Below the pieces are notes generated by a model. The model saw only the letters and a program-made list of their open reading frames with translations. It had not been told where the DNA came from and did not search any database. Position numbers and translations under genes: made by a program. 64,000 nucleotides of DNA from a virus. The DNA is taken from IMG/VR virus record IMGVR_UViG_3300031951_000001, positions 248,001 to 312,000 of that record. The stretch is one strand, 5' to 3'. Below are positions 54,457-61,589 of the stretch, piece by piece. The first letter of the stretch is position 1; the number at the start of each line of letters is the position of its first letter.

Positions 54457-55301
54457 GAAAAATATTTAACTGGGTTGTAGAACACCCCAACAGAACTATG
54501 TTCTTGATACCAATTATATTGGTAGCTATTATCTCAATATCCCACGTCGTTTCTTGGTATGACATAGCCAATCCATTTAATTGGGCCATCTACTTATCAA
54601 TTGCAATTGAGATTGGTGCAATGACGGCTCTTGTTGCTGCAACCAACAAAATTAAAGGAGGGGTTTGGTTTATGTTTGGGTTGATTACCTTCATTCAAAT
54701 GATTGGTAATATCTACTTCTCGTTTAAAGAAATTGAGGTTAATGGGGAATTATTCAGGTCTTGGGTTGAATTAACATCACCTGTATGGGAAGCTCTTGGC
54801 TCTGATATGTCTGATATGACATCGGCAAGAAGATGGTTGGCGTTTCTTGAAGGAGGTTTGTTACCTATTATATCATTGACATCGCTTCACTTCTTTACAA
54901 AATACGATGTTGGGAAAAAAGAAAACAAAATTGGAATTGAAAAGATTGTTGTTGAAAAAACGGTAGAAGTACCGGTTGAAAAGATTGTCGAGGTGGAGAA
55001 AATTGTTGAAGTACCTGTTGATAAGATTGTGGAAGTTGAAAAGATAGTTGAGGTAGAAAGAATAGTCGAGGTACCCGTTGAAAAGATAGTTGAAGTACCA
55101 GTTAGAGACGAGCAATCATACGCACAACTATTATCAAGGATTGCTGAATTAGAAAAAATGCAACCTCCTGTTGTTGAGAAAATAGTTGAAGTCCCCGTCG
55201 AAAAAATAGTTGAGGTGGAGAAGATAGTCGAAGTACCGGTCTATATTGAAAAAGGTAACGATGATGATGAAAACTCAAGAAGATTGACCTACTCAAAGTA
55301 A
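54453..55301 (+). CDS. Membrane protein with long VEKIVEVP repeats, 282 residues
   Basis: Three or four membrane segments occur in residues 1-165 (MFLIPIILVAIISISHVV, NWAIYLSIAIEIGAMTALVA, FMFGLITFIQMIGNIYF and a weaker one near 150). From about residue 168 to 268 there is a repeat of VEKIVEVPVEKIVEVE type, interrupted by RDEQSYAQLLSRIAELEKM. The repeats would form an extended acidic-basic stalk. The arrangement is a membrane anchor with a stiff cytoplasmic or periplasmic arm. It lies directly before the amidase-like gene; function unknown. Confidence 0.65.
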   Translation: MRKIFNWVVEHPNRTMFLIPIILVAIISISHVVSWYDIANPFNWAIYLSIAIEIGAMTALVAATNKIKGGVWFMFGLITFIQMIGNIYFSFKEIEVNGELFRSWVELTSPVWEALGSDMSDMTSARRWLAFLEGGLLPIISLTSLHFFTKYDVGKKENKIGIEKIVVEKTVEVPVEKIVEVEKIVEVPVDKIVEVEKIVEVERIVEVPVEKIVEVPVRDEQSYAQLLSRIAELEKMQPPVVEKIVEVPVEKIVEVEKIVEVPVYIEKGNDDDENSRRLTYSK

Positions 55302-55309
55302 AATGACCT

Positions 55310-55912
55310 ATGTTCGAATTAATAAAATACGGAGAGTTTGAAGTAGGGGACCACAACAACAAAATTCAGATAATATTACTTAATACTTTAAGAGACAAAG
55401 AAACGTTTTTGAACTCCGCGAAGTATAGATTTAACGGGAAAAATCAAAAAATACCTAACTACTTAATCACTAGGGAAGGTAAGATTATTCAACTATTAGA
55501 AAACACTGAAAGTCCTAAATTCTTTTTGGATAAAAAAATAAATCAGAATTCTATTATAGTCTGTTTAGAAAATTTAGGTTGGTTACAAAAAGAACCTTTA
55601 AACGAGAATTACATTAACTGGATTGGAGATATTTATAAAGGTAATGTGTTCGAAAAAAAGTGGAGGGATTATTTCTTTTGGGAACCTTATAGTGAAATAC
55701 AAATCGAAGCGACAGCTTTTATATGTAAAAAATTGTTCGAAGAAATATCCATAAAGAAGCAAGTGGTAGGACACAATACCAAAATTAATGGAGCCGAGAG
55801 AACAGAGGGAGTTTTATGTAGAAGTAATTTCAGTCAAGATTTTACTGACGTAAATCCTTCTTTCGATTTTGAACTTTTTTTAAAATATATAGAAGATGAA
55901 CAATTCACATGA
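55310..55912 (+). CDS. Amidase-2/PGRP-like protein, possibly lacking zinc ligands
   Basis: 200 residues with the layout of N-acetylmuramoyl-L-alanine amidases: a first strand (IQIILLNTLRD), YLITREGKIIQLLE, SIIVCLENLGWL, a helix with EIQIEATAFICKKLFEEI and VVGHNTKING, ending VNPSFDFELFLKYI. In T7-type amidases zinc is held by two His and a Cys. Here the middle GH is kept, but the first His position reads Asn (LLNT) and the Cys-Pro position reads Asn-Pro (VNPSFD). The fold is convincing; activity is in doubt. It could bind peptidoglycan or another ligand, and it overlaps the next gene by 17 bases. Confidence 0.7.
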   Translation: MFELIKYGEFEVGDHNNKIQIILLNTLRDKETFLNSAKYRFNGKNQKIPNYLITREGKIIQLLENTESPKFFLDKKINQNSIIVCLENLGWLQKEPLNENYINWIGDIYKGNVFEKKWRDYFFWEPYSEIQIEATAFICKKLFEEISIKKQVVGHNTKINGAERTEGVLCRSNFSQDFTDVNPSFDFELFLKYIEDEQFT

Positions 55913-56513
55913 TGAAATTAAAAAATTACTTCGAGCATCTCGTGAGATGTTGTCTAGTACTGAAGTAATTGACGAAACAAATAGAATTAAAAACCAATAC
56001 GGTATTCTAACTGAACAAGGAGTTAGCTTGGTTGGGGGCGGTAATGTCACTAAAAAACTTAATGTTGCTAAATCTGTTGAAGATGAAATTGAGGATGACG
56101 AACAAGAAATGGACCCATCCAAAGAGGATAAGAAACAGGCTTACAGAATATCAGGAGGTATTTTAGTATTACACGGAAAGGACAAGACAGATTTAGAATT
56201 GACTACCGACGAGAAAATCGCGTTCCAAGAAACTATGGACGAATTCGTGTCAGAAGTTTCCGATTTAGTAGATTTCAACAAATTAAATGTATATACAAAC
56301 AATGTTGAATGGTCAGGTAAAATTATTGATTTTGATATAGAATTTTTCTACTCGATAGGTGAAGAAAATGGAATCTATCTAAATGGAGAAATGATTAAAA
56401 CTGACGAGAAATTTTTGGATTTGATAACAAAACTAAAAACTTATTATGAAAAATTCAAATCTAAATGGGCTAAAATTTTGGCTTCTCGTAAAAAAACAAA
56501 ACCTGAAGAATGA
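55896..56513 (+). CDS. Conserved-looking phage protein of unknown function, 205 residues
   Basis: Not recognised. It begins with a helix (DEIKKLLRASREMLSS), has an acidic linker (about residues 60-80, VEDEIEDDEQEMDPSKED), a central beta region with AYRISGGILVLHGKDKTDLE, and a C-terminal helix rich in Lys. It overlaps the amidase-like gene and shares ATGA with the following gene. A structural or head-assembly role is possible from context only. Confidence 0.6.
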   Translation: MNNSHDEIKKLLRASREMLSSTEVIDETNRIKNQYGILTEQGVSLVGGGNVTKKLNVAKSVEDEIEDDEQEMDPSKEDKKQAYRISGGILVLHGKDKTDLELTTDEKIAFQETMDEFVSEVSDLVDFNKLNVYTNNVEWSGKIIDFDIEFFYSIGEENGIYLNGEMIKTDEKFLDLITKLKTYYEKFKSKWAKILASRKKTKPEE

Positions 56514-56869
56514 TGAACTTGAAAGATATTATAAGTAATTTACTAATCATCGCAGTTGGTGCTTTGGTTGTGTATTCATTAATGCTTACTACAGATTTAA
56601 GTGTTGATGTTAAATCTTACTATGACAGAGTTGATGGGTTACAGACCAAAATTGATTCTGCTATGGCGGTCAATCAAAGAATTGACAATAAAATTGCTAA
56701 ACTCGACTCGGCTATTTTGGTTATTAATAACGAAATACACCTTGTTGATGAAAACATAAACATAATTAAAACTAGAACAAATGCCAAAGTTTCTGCTGTT
56801 GATAATTTTAACTATTCTGAACTTCAAAAGTTTTTCTCAAAAAGATACAACCCAAATAACCCTAAGTAA
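56510..56869 (+). CDS. Membrane-anchored coiled-coil protein, 119 residues
   Basis: A single N-terminal membrane segment (residues 7-27, ISNLLIIAVGALVVYSLML) is followed by a helical coiled-coil (VDGLQTKIDSAMAVNQRIDN and on). This is the shape of inner-membrane spanins, and the next gene begins inside it, in another frame, with a signal peptide. That arrangement recalls overlapping Rz/Rz1 lysis genes, though no lipobox is seen in the partner. Lysis function is inference. Confidence 0.6.
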   Translation: MMNLKDIISNLLIIAVGALVVYSLMLTTDLSVDVKSYYDRVDGLQTKIDSAMAVNQRIDNKIAKLDSAILVINNEIHLVDENINIIKTRTNAKVSAVDNFNYSELQKFFSKRYNPNNPK

Positions 56870-57188
56870 CCAAACTGCCAAGTTAGTTATAAAGGATATT
56901 TTAGCCGGTGACGGGTGTAAAGAAGAGCTCGAGCAAACTTACCTAAAGATTGCTAAAATGGAGGAAAGAGATATCCAAAAGGATAGTGTTATTTATTTCC
57001 TTAAAGAAAAGGATTTAAATAATCAAAACATTATAGGTTATAAAGATGGTCAAATAGGACAATTAAGAGAATTGTCTAAAAATTTAGAAGACGCAATAGA
57101 AGACCAAAATGATAAAATAAAATGGTGGAGACGAGGAGCTATTGCTGGAGGAGTTACCACATTACTATTATTAATAATTGCTTTTTAA
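56781..57188 (+). CDS. Secreted or envelope protein with terminal membrane segment, 135 residues
   Basis: Residues 3-18 form a signal peptide (KFLLLIILTILNFKSFSQ), the middle is coiled coil with two Cys-poor helices, and residues 114-135 form a C-terminal membrane segment after KWWRRGA. A protein fixed at both ends is the plan of unimolecular spanins, which join inner and outer membranes, except that those carry a lipobox Cys near the N-terminus and none is visible here. It overlaps the previous gene by 89 bases. Confidence 0.6.
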   Translation: MPKFLLLIILTILNFKSFSQKDTTQITLSNQTAKLVIKDILAGDGCKEELEQTYLKIAKMEERDIQKDSVIYFLKEKDLNNQNIIGYKDGQIGQLRELSKNLEDAIEDQNDKIKWWRRGAIAGGVTTLLLLIIAF

Positions 57189-57189
57189 C

Positions 57190-57435
57190 ATGGCACTTTC
57201 AGACACCGATAAAAAACAAATTGAAGTCATGATACGTAAAGAAATCAAAGACTTCATTGGTAGTAATACCATGAGACAATATGAAGACAAACTTATTGAC
57301 ACTATTTCTCGAGAAATCAAAAGAGGAAAGATTGAGGGAGATGTTAAAGAGGTAGTCATAAAAGTATTCAGAGAGTTTTACAATTTTATGTGGACTCAAA
57401 GAGGATATTGGGAACCAAGATTGAAAAATGCTTAA
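57190..57435 (+). CDS. Small helical protein, 81 residues
   Basis: The ATG at 57190 directly follows the previous stop and is preferred over an in-frame codon at 57178. The protein is helical and charged (DTDKKQIEVMIRKEIKDFIG) and ends in YNFMWTQRGYWEPRLKNA, a motif that looks structured. It overlaps the next gene by 8 bases. Not recognised. Confidence 0.6.
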   Translation: MALSDTDKKQIEVMIRKEIKDFIGSNTMRQYEDKLIDTISREIKRGKIEGDVKEVVIKVFREFYNFMWTQRGYWEPRLKNA

Positions 57436-57673
57436 AGAAGAAGAAAGTTTTACCAATAGGCTTAAAAGTGAAATTAATACCCAAGCCGGTAGAAGTGGTG
57501 TCGTACATAAGTATGGTAGTGACGCGGTAATGTCAATTAATAAACTTACACAATCTTTAGGTGAGGATGAAATGGAAGAGGACTGGTCTGAAAAGTATAA
57601 AAAAAGTATTGACTGTAATAACCCAAAGGATTTAGTCAAAGAGCTCATTGTCAAGGGAGGAAAAAGAAAATGA
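57428..57673 (+). CDS. Small charged protein, 81 residues
   Basis: Not recognised. Helical, with GRSGVVHKYGSDAVMSINKL in the middle and a basic end. It is overlapped at both ends by its neighbours (ATGA with the next), so it is part of the same coupled gene string. Confidence 0.55.
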   Translation: MLKEEESFTNRLKSEINTQAGRSGVVHKYGSDAVMSINKLTQSLGEDEMEEDWSEKYKKSIDCNNPKDLVKELIVKGGKRK

Positions 57674-58395
57674 AAGAAAATATAACCGAAGCCGAAAGAA
57701 CATTAATGGCAAGATTGAAAGACTTGGCAAGAAAACACGTCAAGGGTGACTCAAAAGATGCTAACCGAAAGGAAAAAATACAAAAAATGTTTGACATGTT
57801 AGTAAAACAACTTCACAAAGGTACAAAGGTGGAGATGGAACACGACATGGGTAAAGAGGAGGCTCAAAAAATAGCTTTAGACCATTTGGAGGAATTTCCT
57901 GATTATTATACACGTTTAAAAAAGGCGGAGGCGGCTGAAGCCACAGGCTCGGGCTCGGCTGGTGGGTTTGAGGTCCCCTTATTTTCTGAACCAAAAAAAC
58001 TTGATAGTATGTTCAAATCAGAACAACCTAAAAAGAAAGTTAAAGGAGGTTTTGTTAATGACGAAACCCCCAAGAAGGTCGAGGCTACCGAAGCTACCAG
58101 CTCTTCTTCTGTTGGTGCCTATGACGCACCAGGTTTTGAAGATGTTAAAATGAAAGGTAATAATGAACGTGGTTCAGGTAGGTCATATAAGAATACACAA
58201 ATACCTGGTGGAAAATTTGTTAAAGTTAAGGAAAAATGTAAAAAATTTCCTTATTGTAATCAGGGAGATATTAAAGCTTTGAAAATTTGGGAGAATAAGA
58301 CACTCCAAAAAGTCATAACAGACATAAGTAAAAAACAGAATATTAGTGAGAGTGTAATCAAAAATATTATTGCTTACGAACTAGGATTAATTTAA
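57670..58395 (+). CDS. Phage protein with a DUF5661-like N-terminal domain, 241 residues
   Basis: Residues 30-75 contain QLHKGTKVEMEHDMGKEEAQ and IALDHLEEFPDYYTRLKKAE, a pattern (H-x-x-x-x-x-x-A-x-x-I-A-x-D-H-L-x-E-x-P-D-Y-Y) that I associate with the phage family DUF5661. Low-complexity Ala/Glu/Ser linkers follow (about residues 77-95 and 130-145) separating short segments, including FEVPLFSEPKKLDSMFKSEQ. The end has a Cys pair, EKCKKFPYCNQGD, and a helix. A structural or head-associated role is possible since the next gene carries a late-type motif. Confidence 0.6.
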   Translation: MKENITEAERTLMARLKDLARKHVKGDSKDANRKEKIQKMFDMLVKQLHKGTKVEMEHDMGKEEAQKIALDHLEEFPDYYTRLKKAEAAEATGSGSAGGFEVPLFSEPKKLDSMFKSEQPKKKVKGGFVNDETPKKVEATEATSSSSVGAYDAPGFEDVKMKGNNERGSGRSYKNTQIPGGKFVKVKEKCKKFPYCNQGDIKALKIWENKTLQKVITDISKKQNISESVIKNIIAYELGLI

Positions 58396-58404
58396 TTAAA
58401 TTGA

Positions 58405-58412
58405 TATTTATA
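58405..58412 (+). promoter_or_regulatory. TATTTATA motif before the 470-residue gene
   Basis: TATTTATA lies 14 bases before the ATG at 58427, in a 31-base gap. It is the only clear copy of the motif ahead of a gene in the right-hand third. Confidence 0.35.
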
Positions 58413-58426
58413 TAAAAAAATTAAAG

Positions 58427-59839
58427 ATGAGACAAAAACTTAACGAAACCTATATTAATAGTTTGGTTGAAAAAATTATCAACGAAACTATCCATGAAAA
58501 GGCTGAACAAATCGAAAATATGTTGATGGGTAAGGAGACTGAAGAAGGTAATGCCTTTACAGCAGCTCTCGCTAAAACTAAAAAAGGAGAAAAATTTAAG
58601 GTAGGTGATAATACATTTACCGATACTTCGGATTATAATGAAGGTGAATTGGGTGAGGGTGAAAGTGTTTGTGAACAATGTGGTGCTAAAGGTCCTATCA
58701 TGGAAGGAAACATGTGTGAACAGTGTTCAATGAAAGAAGGTGTTTACGAGGAAGAAGATATGGATGTAATGGATATGGAAGATGATGAGGATGAACAAAA
58801 CAAAGAGTTTTGTCAATATCAAAAAAGTAAAATCGATAGTGAAGACGATGAAGATGTTAGAAATGATATGGTTCAGAGATATGAAGAAAAATGCTCTAGC
58901 ATGGAAAAGAGCATGAAAGACTTAGCTCGCAGACCAATTAACATGAATGAAAAATTAGTAGGAGGACAAAAAAGGTTAGATAAAAACAATAATGGAAGAC
59001 TTGACTCTGAAGATTTTAAAATGTTGAGAAAAAGTAAAAAAAGTGGTGGCGAAACTAAGGAAATTTGGGGAGCTTTGGCAGGTGCTGCTGAAGCGGCTTT
59101 ACCTTATGTGGCTCCGGCGGCAACTGATTGGGCTTTAGACAAAATGTTTGGTGAAAATGTCGAGAAAAAAAATACAATAACAATGACCGAAGGAGAACTA
59201 ATTAACTTCATTGAAAAAATTATCAAAGAAGAAAAATTGAAAGCAACTACTAAACATAAAGGATTAGCGACTTATGAAAAAGCTCACAAAGGTTCAGGTA
59301 AAGAGAACGAAGATTATCTAAAGAGTGTCACTAAAAAAATGAAAGACTATTTAAAAGATGGTTCTAAAGGGGATTATGAAACTGAACCTGACTTTTTCCC
59401 AAAAGGAAATGGTGAATTGGGTGATATGAAAAAGAAGGCTTATATACCTTCAGACGCGGTTCAAGACTATGTAGATAATCTTACTGCCGCTGGTCAAGAA
59501 AACCTTGATTATGATGAAATACATCCTAATGAAGATTGGGTAAGTGATAACATTGAGGGGTCATCAAGAACAGGTAATAATCCTGAATGGGCAAATACTG
59601 GTAAATCTGATGTTAATAAAAAGAGAAACGAGATACGTGAGAAGAATATGTTGGCAAAGATTAAGAGAAAGGCTTACAATAAAGCACCACAACCTGTTGT
59701 TACCGATGAGACTGGCGATACAGGTACTGGTAAGTTAATGATGAAGCTAGAATCTGAAAACGAGAAGACAACTCAAAAATTGAATGAAGAATTTGATAGA
59801 ATGAAACAACTTCTCGGTTACAGTCAAAAAACACAATAA
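58427..59839 (+). CDS. Probable late protein with Cys motifs and EF-hand-like loop, 470 residues
   Basis: Two short helices of similar type occur near the start (LVEKIINETIHEKAEQIE) and at about residue 255 (ELINFIEKIIKEEKLKATT). Residues 82-100 have CEQCGAKGPI and MCEQCSMKEG, a likely small zinc-binding site. LDKNNNGRLDSEDFKMLRK, near residue 185, matches an EF-hand or dockerin-type calcium loop (D-x-N-x-N-G-x-L-x-x-x-D). Ala-rich GALAGAAEAALPYVAPAA follows. The end, DRMKQLLGYSQKTQ, looks like a conserved tail. Highly acidic in the middle. A late motif upstream suggests a virion or assembly protein; function unknown. Confidence 0.6.
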   Translation: MRQKLNETYINSLVEKIINETIHEKAEQIENMLMGKETEEGNAFTAALAKTKKGEKFKVGDNTFTDTSDYNEGELGEGESVCEQCGAKGPIMEGNMCEQCSMKEGVYEEEDMDVMDMEDDEDEQNKEFCQYQKSKIDSEDDEDVRNDMVQRYEEKCSSMEKSMKDLARRPINMNEKLVGGQKRLDKNNNGRLDSEDFKMLRKSKKSGGETKEIWGALAGAAEAALPYVAPAATDWALDKMFGENVEKKNTITMTEGELINFIEKIIKEEKLKATTKHKGLATYEKAHKGSGKENEDYLKSVTKKMKDYLKDGSKGDYETEPDFFPKGNGELGDMKKKAYIPSDAVQDYVDNLTAAGQENLDYDEIHPNEDWVSDNIEGSSRTGNNPEWANTGKSDVNKKRNEIREKNMLAKIKRKAYNKAPQPVVTDETGDTGTGKLMMKLESENEKTTQKLNEEFDRMKQLLGYSQKTQ

Positions 59840-59868
59840 TATACAATTAAATATTATTTCTTATTATT

Positions 59869-59900
59869 TCTCCATAAGGTTTCTTATGGAGAATTTTTTT
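59869..59900 (+). terminator. Rho-independent terminator overlapping a start codon
   Basis: TCTCCATAAG (59869-59878), a GTTT loop and CTTATGGAGA (59883-59892) form a perfect 10-bp stem followed by A and seven T. It ends the 470-residue gene's transcript 29 bases after its stop. The ATG of the next open frame (59886) lies inside the 3' arm. Confidence 0.9.
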
Positions 59901-60353
59901 AATTATGTGACCAAACCGATAAGTCCTGAGGATGTTGATGTATGGTTCAGAAGTAATAATATGATTGTAGAAAAAATTGAATTGTATCACGATTTTACTC
60001 GTTCTTTATATGATTTGATGATGGACACCTATTTTGGTCATGACAGTAAAAGTAATGAAACCAAAATAACCATGTCAGATGAGGACAATGAGAAACATTT
60101 TAACTGGTGTTGGAGTAAAGTGATTAATAACTTCGAAAAAGAGAGTATTGTATTTGAAGAAACTGGAGAACACTATGACTACTTCAAGTCATTTTTCGAT
60201 GAGATATTTTATGAACAAAAAGAAAGTATAATTAGAGAGTCTGTTGGGGATTTTTTCACAGAATTATTTGACATCAACAAAGGGTTTACAAAGTCAGATT
60301 TAGACATGGTTACATCAATATATAGGGCGTTAGAAAAAAATATTAAAATATAA
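59886..60353 (+). CDS. Unknown acidic protein, 155 residues; start uncertain
   Basis: Not recognised. Helical and rich in aromatic and acidic residues (DVDVWFRSNNMIVEKIELYH, then HFNWCWSKVINNFEKE). The only ATG near the front (59886) is inside the terminator hairpin, so translation from it would need read-through and melting of the stem. A GTG at 59907 or an ATG at 59961 are alternatives that avoid the stem. The coding character of the body is clear; the true N-terminus is not. Confidence 0.6.
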   Translation: MENFFNYVTKPISPEDVDVWFRSNNMIVEKIELYHDFTRSLYDLMMDTYFGHDSKSNETKITMSDEDNEKHFNWCWSKVINNFEKESIVFEETGEHYDYFKSFFDEIFYEQKESIIRESVGDFFTELFDINKGFTKSDLDMVTSIYRALEKNIKI

Positions 60354-60428
60354 AAAATCCTTTTTTTATTTACATCTAGCACAAAAAAATTAATTTTACT
60401 CTATAATAAATCATTAAAAATTGTAACG

Positions 60429-60611
60429 ATGGATACACTAGAACAAATCAAGTCCCTCACAGAAGAATTGTCTGTTGATGCGACTAAATTTTTCAAGGGT
60501 AATAAGAGTGCCGGTACTAGAGCTAGAAAGTCAGCTCAAGAATTGAAAGCTCTTTTACAAACTTTGAGAAACGAAATTTTGGACGAAAGAAAAAAAACTG
60601 AGGATGCTTAA
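60429..60611 (+). CDS. Histone H1-like (Hc1-type) protein, 60 residues
   Basis: The sequence fits the histone H1-like Hc1 family of Bacteroidota and Chlamydia: a helix (LEQIKSLTEELSVDATKFF), then GNKSAGTRARKSAQELKALL, the family's G-N-K-x-A-G-T-R-A-R-K-x-x-x-x-L core, and a short Lys-containing tail. The host versions bind DNA. In a phage it might compact or protect DNA or alter host nucleoid structure. It is preceded by a 75-base gap. Confidence 0.8.
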   Translation: MDTLEQIKSLTEELSVDATKFFKGNKSAGTRARKSAQELKALLQTLRNEILDERKKTEDA

Positions 60612-60792
60612 TTTTGAATCTTTATTTTTATTTTGTTTTATATTTTCAGTTTTAAATGTTCTACGAACATGTTTTAGGTTAATAAGTGCCCTGCTACAGG
60701 CAAACCCACAACAGTTTGTTCTCGGTAGTAGGGAGCTTATTATCCTCGGTATCAGTATTTCATATGCCTTAACATACATAATAAAGGGTTAA
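60604..60792 (+). CDS. Small membrane protein, 62 residues
   Basis: Two membrane segments are likely: residues 3-22 (FESLFLFCFIFSVLNVLRTC) and about 40-60 (ELIILGISISYALTYIIKG). It overlaps the Hc1-like gene by 8 bases. A holin-like shape, but there is no other support; unassigned. Confidence 0.55.
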   Translation: MLNFESLFLFCFIFSVLNVLRTCFRLISALLQANPQQFVLGSRELIILGISISYALTYIIKG

Positions 60793-60794
60793 TC

Positions 60795-61226
60795 ATGAGT
60801 TTATATAAAGAATTTTCAACATTATTTCCATATCTTCAGTCAGTTAGAAAACTACAAAACTTTTTAAGTTTTGATGTGATGTTTTCTACAACATGGAAAT
60901 TACCAAAAAAATATGTGGACGAAGAAAAAGTCATGGAACAAGAGTCCAAGACTGCTAATATGAGATTGTTTTCTTTTGTTTCAGAAATTGACGAACAATC
61001 AATTGAAAAAGTATCAACAAACATTCAGAGTATAATAAATTATAATTTAGAGAGAGAAGAGAAAGACCAACTTTTTCAAGAAAAAGTAAATGAGCTTAAA
61101 ACATTATTTGAAAAACAATCTCTAAAGAATTTAAAGCAACTCAAATTTGAGTTCAAACAAACTAAAATAGAATTGGAGGATAATGTAGATGAAATCCGAG
61201 AAAGCGCTAAATTGGTTTCAGAGTGA
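60795..61226 (+). CDS. Coiled-coil protein of unknown function, 143 residues
   Basis: Not recognised. The first 40 residues are aromatic and partly hydrophobic, the rest a long helical coiled-coil with alternating Glu/Lys (EDNVDEIRESAKLVSE at the end). It starts 2 bases after the membrane gene and overlaps the next by 38 bases. Confidence 0.55.
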   Translation: MSLYKEFSTLFPYLQSVRKLQNFLSFDVMFSTTWKLPKKYVDEEKVMEQESKTANMRLFSFVSEIDEQSIEKVSTNIQSIINYNLEREEKDQLFQEKVNELKTLFEKQSLKNLKQLKFEFKQTKIELEDNVDEIRESAKLVSE

Positions 61227-61371
61227 AGTTGAAAAAGATAAAGTTGATTTAGAAAGAGAAAAATTAAACTTTATCAATTCAATTAAAACAAAAAATAAAG
61301 AAGAAATTATACCACAACCACCCAAAAAACTTAATCTATGGCAGAGAATAATGAAGGTGTTAATAGGATGA
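61189..61371 (+). CDS. Small helical protein with amphipathic tail, 60 residues
   Basis: A charged helix (NWFQSEVEKDKVDLEREKLN) leads to a PQPPKK turn and a C-terminal LNLWQRIMKVLIG, which looks like a membrane-surface helix. It overlaps both neighbours. Not recognised. Confidence 0.5.
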   Translation: MKSEKALNWFQSEVEKDKVDLEREKLNFINSIKTKNKEEIIPQPPKKLNLWQRIMKVLIG

Positions 61372-61589
61372 TGGAGAAGTTCGCTTTACTTGCGGACGCC
61401 ATGGAAAATATATATCCCCAAGGTAGAGGAGTTGTGGTGTTTGAGTTGAATGAAGATGATTTCAATCTAACTCAAAAAGAAATGCTAATACCTACGAATG
61501 TAAGTTCCCAATTCAAAGTTGATATTTCAGGGACTGAATTCATTTTTTTGAAACGTGAGTTGTTGAATGACGAAACAGATACGATTTAG
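61368..61589 (+). CDS. Unknown protein, 73 residues
   Basis: The ATG at 61368 overlaps the previous stop (ATGATG) and is the most natural start; one at 61338 would add 10 residues and overlap further. Compact alpha/beta pattern (GRGVVVFELNEDDFNLTQKE). Its 3' end overlaps the convergent 218-residue gene by 50 bases. Not recognised. Confidence 0.55.
   Translation: MMEKFALLADAMENIYPQGRGVVVFELNEDDFNLTQKEMLIPTNVSSQFKVDISGTEFIFLKRELLNDETDTI

Noticed and set aside
60352-60367. Six A, TCC, seven T as a terminator after the 155-residue gene
   Set aside because: The stem would be only A-T pairs with a three-base loop, too weak to call.
54145-60410. TATAATAAA at 54145 and 60402 as a third promoter class
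   Set aside because: Only two copies, different spacing to the start codons and no upstream element; chance is likely in such AT-rich gaps.
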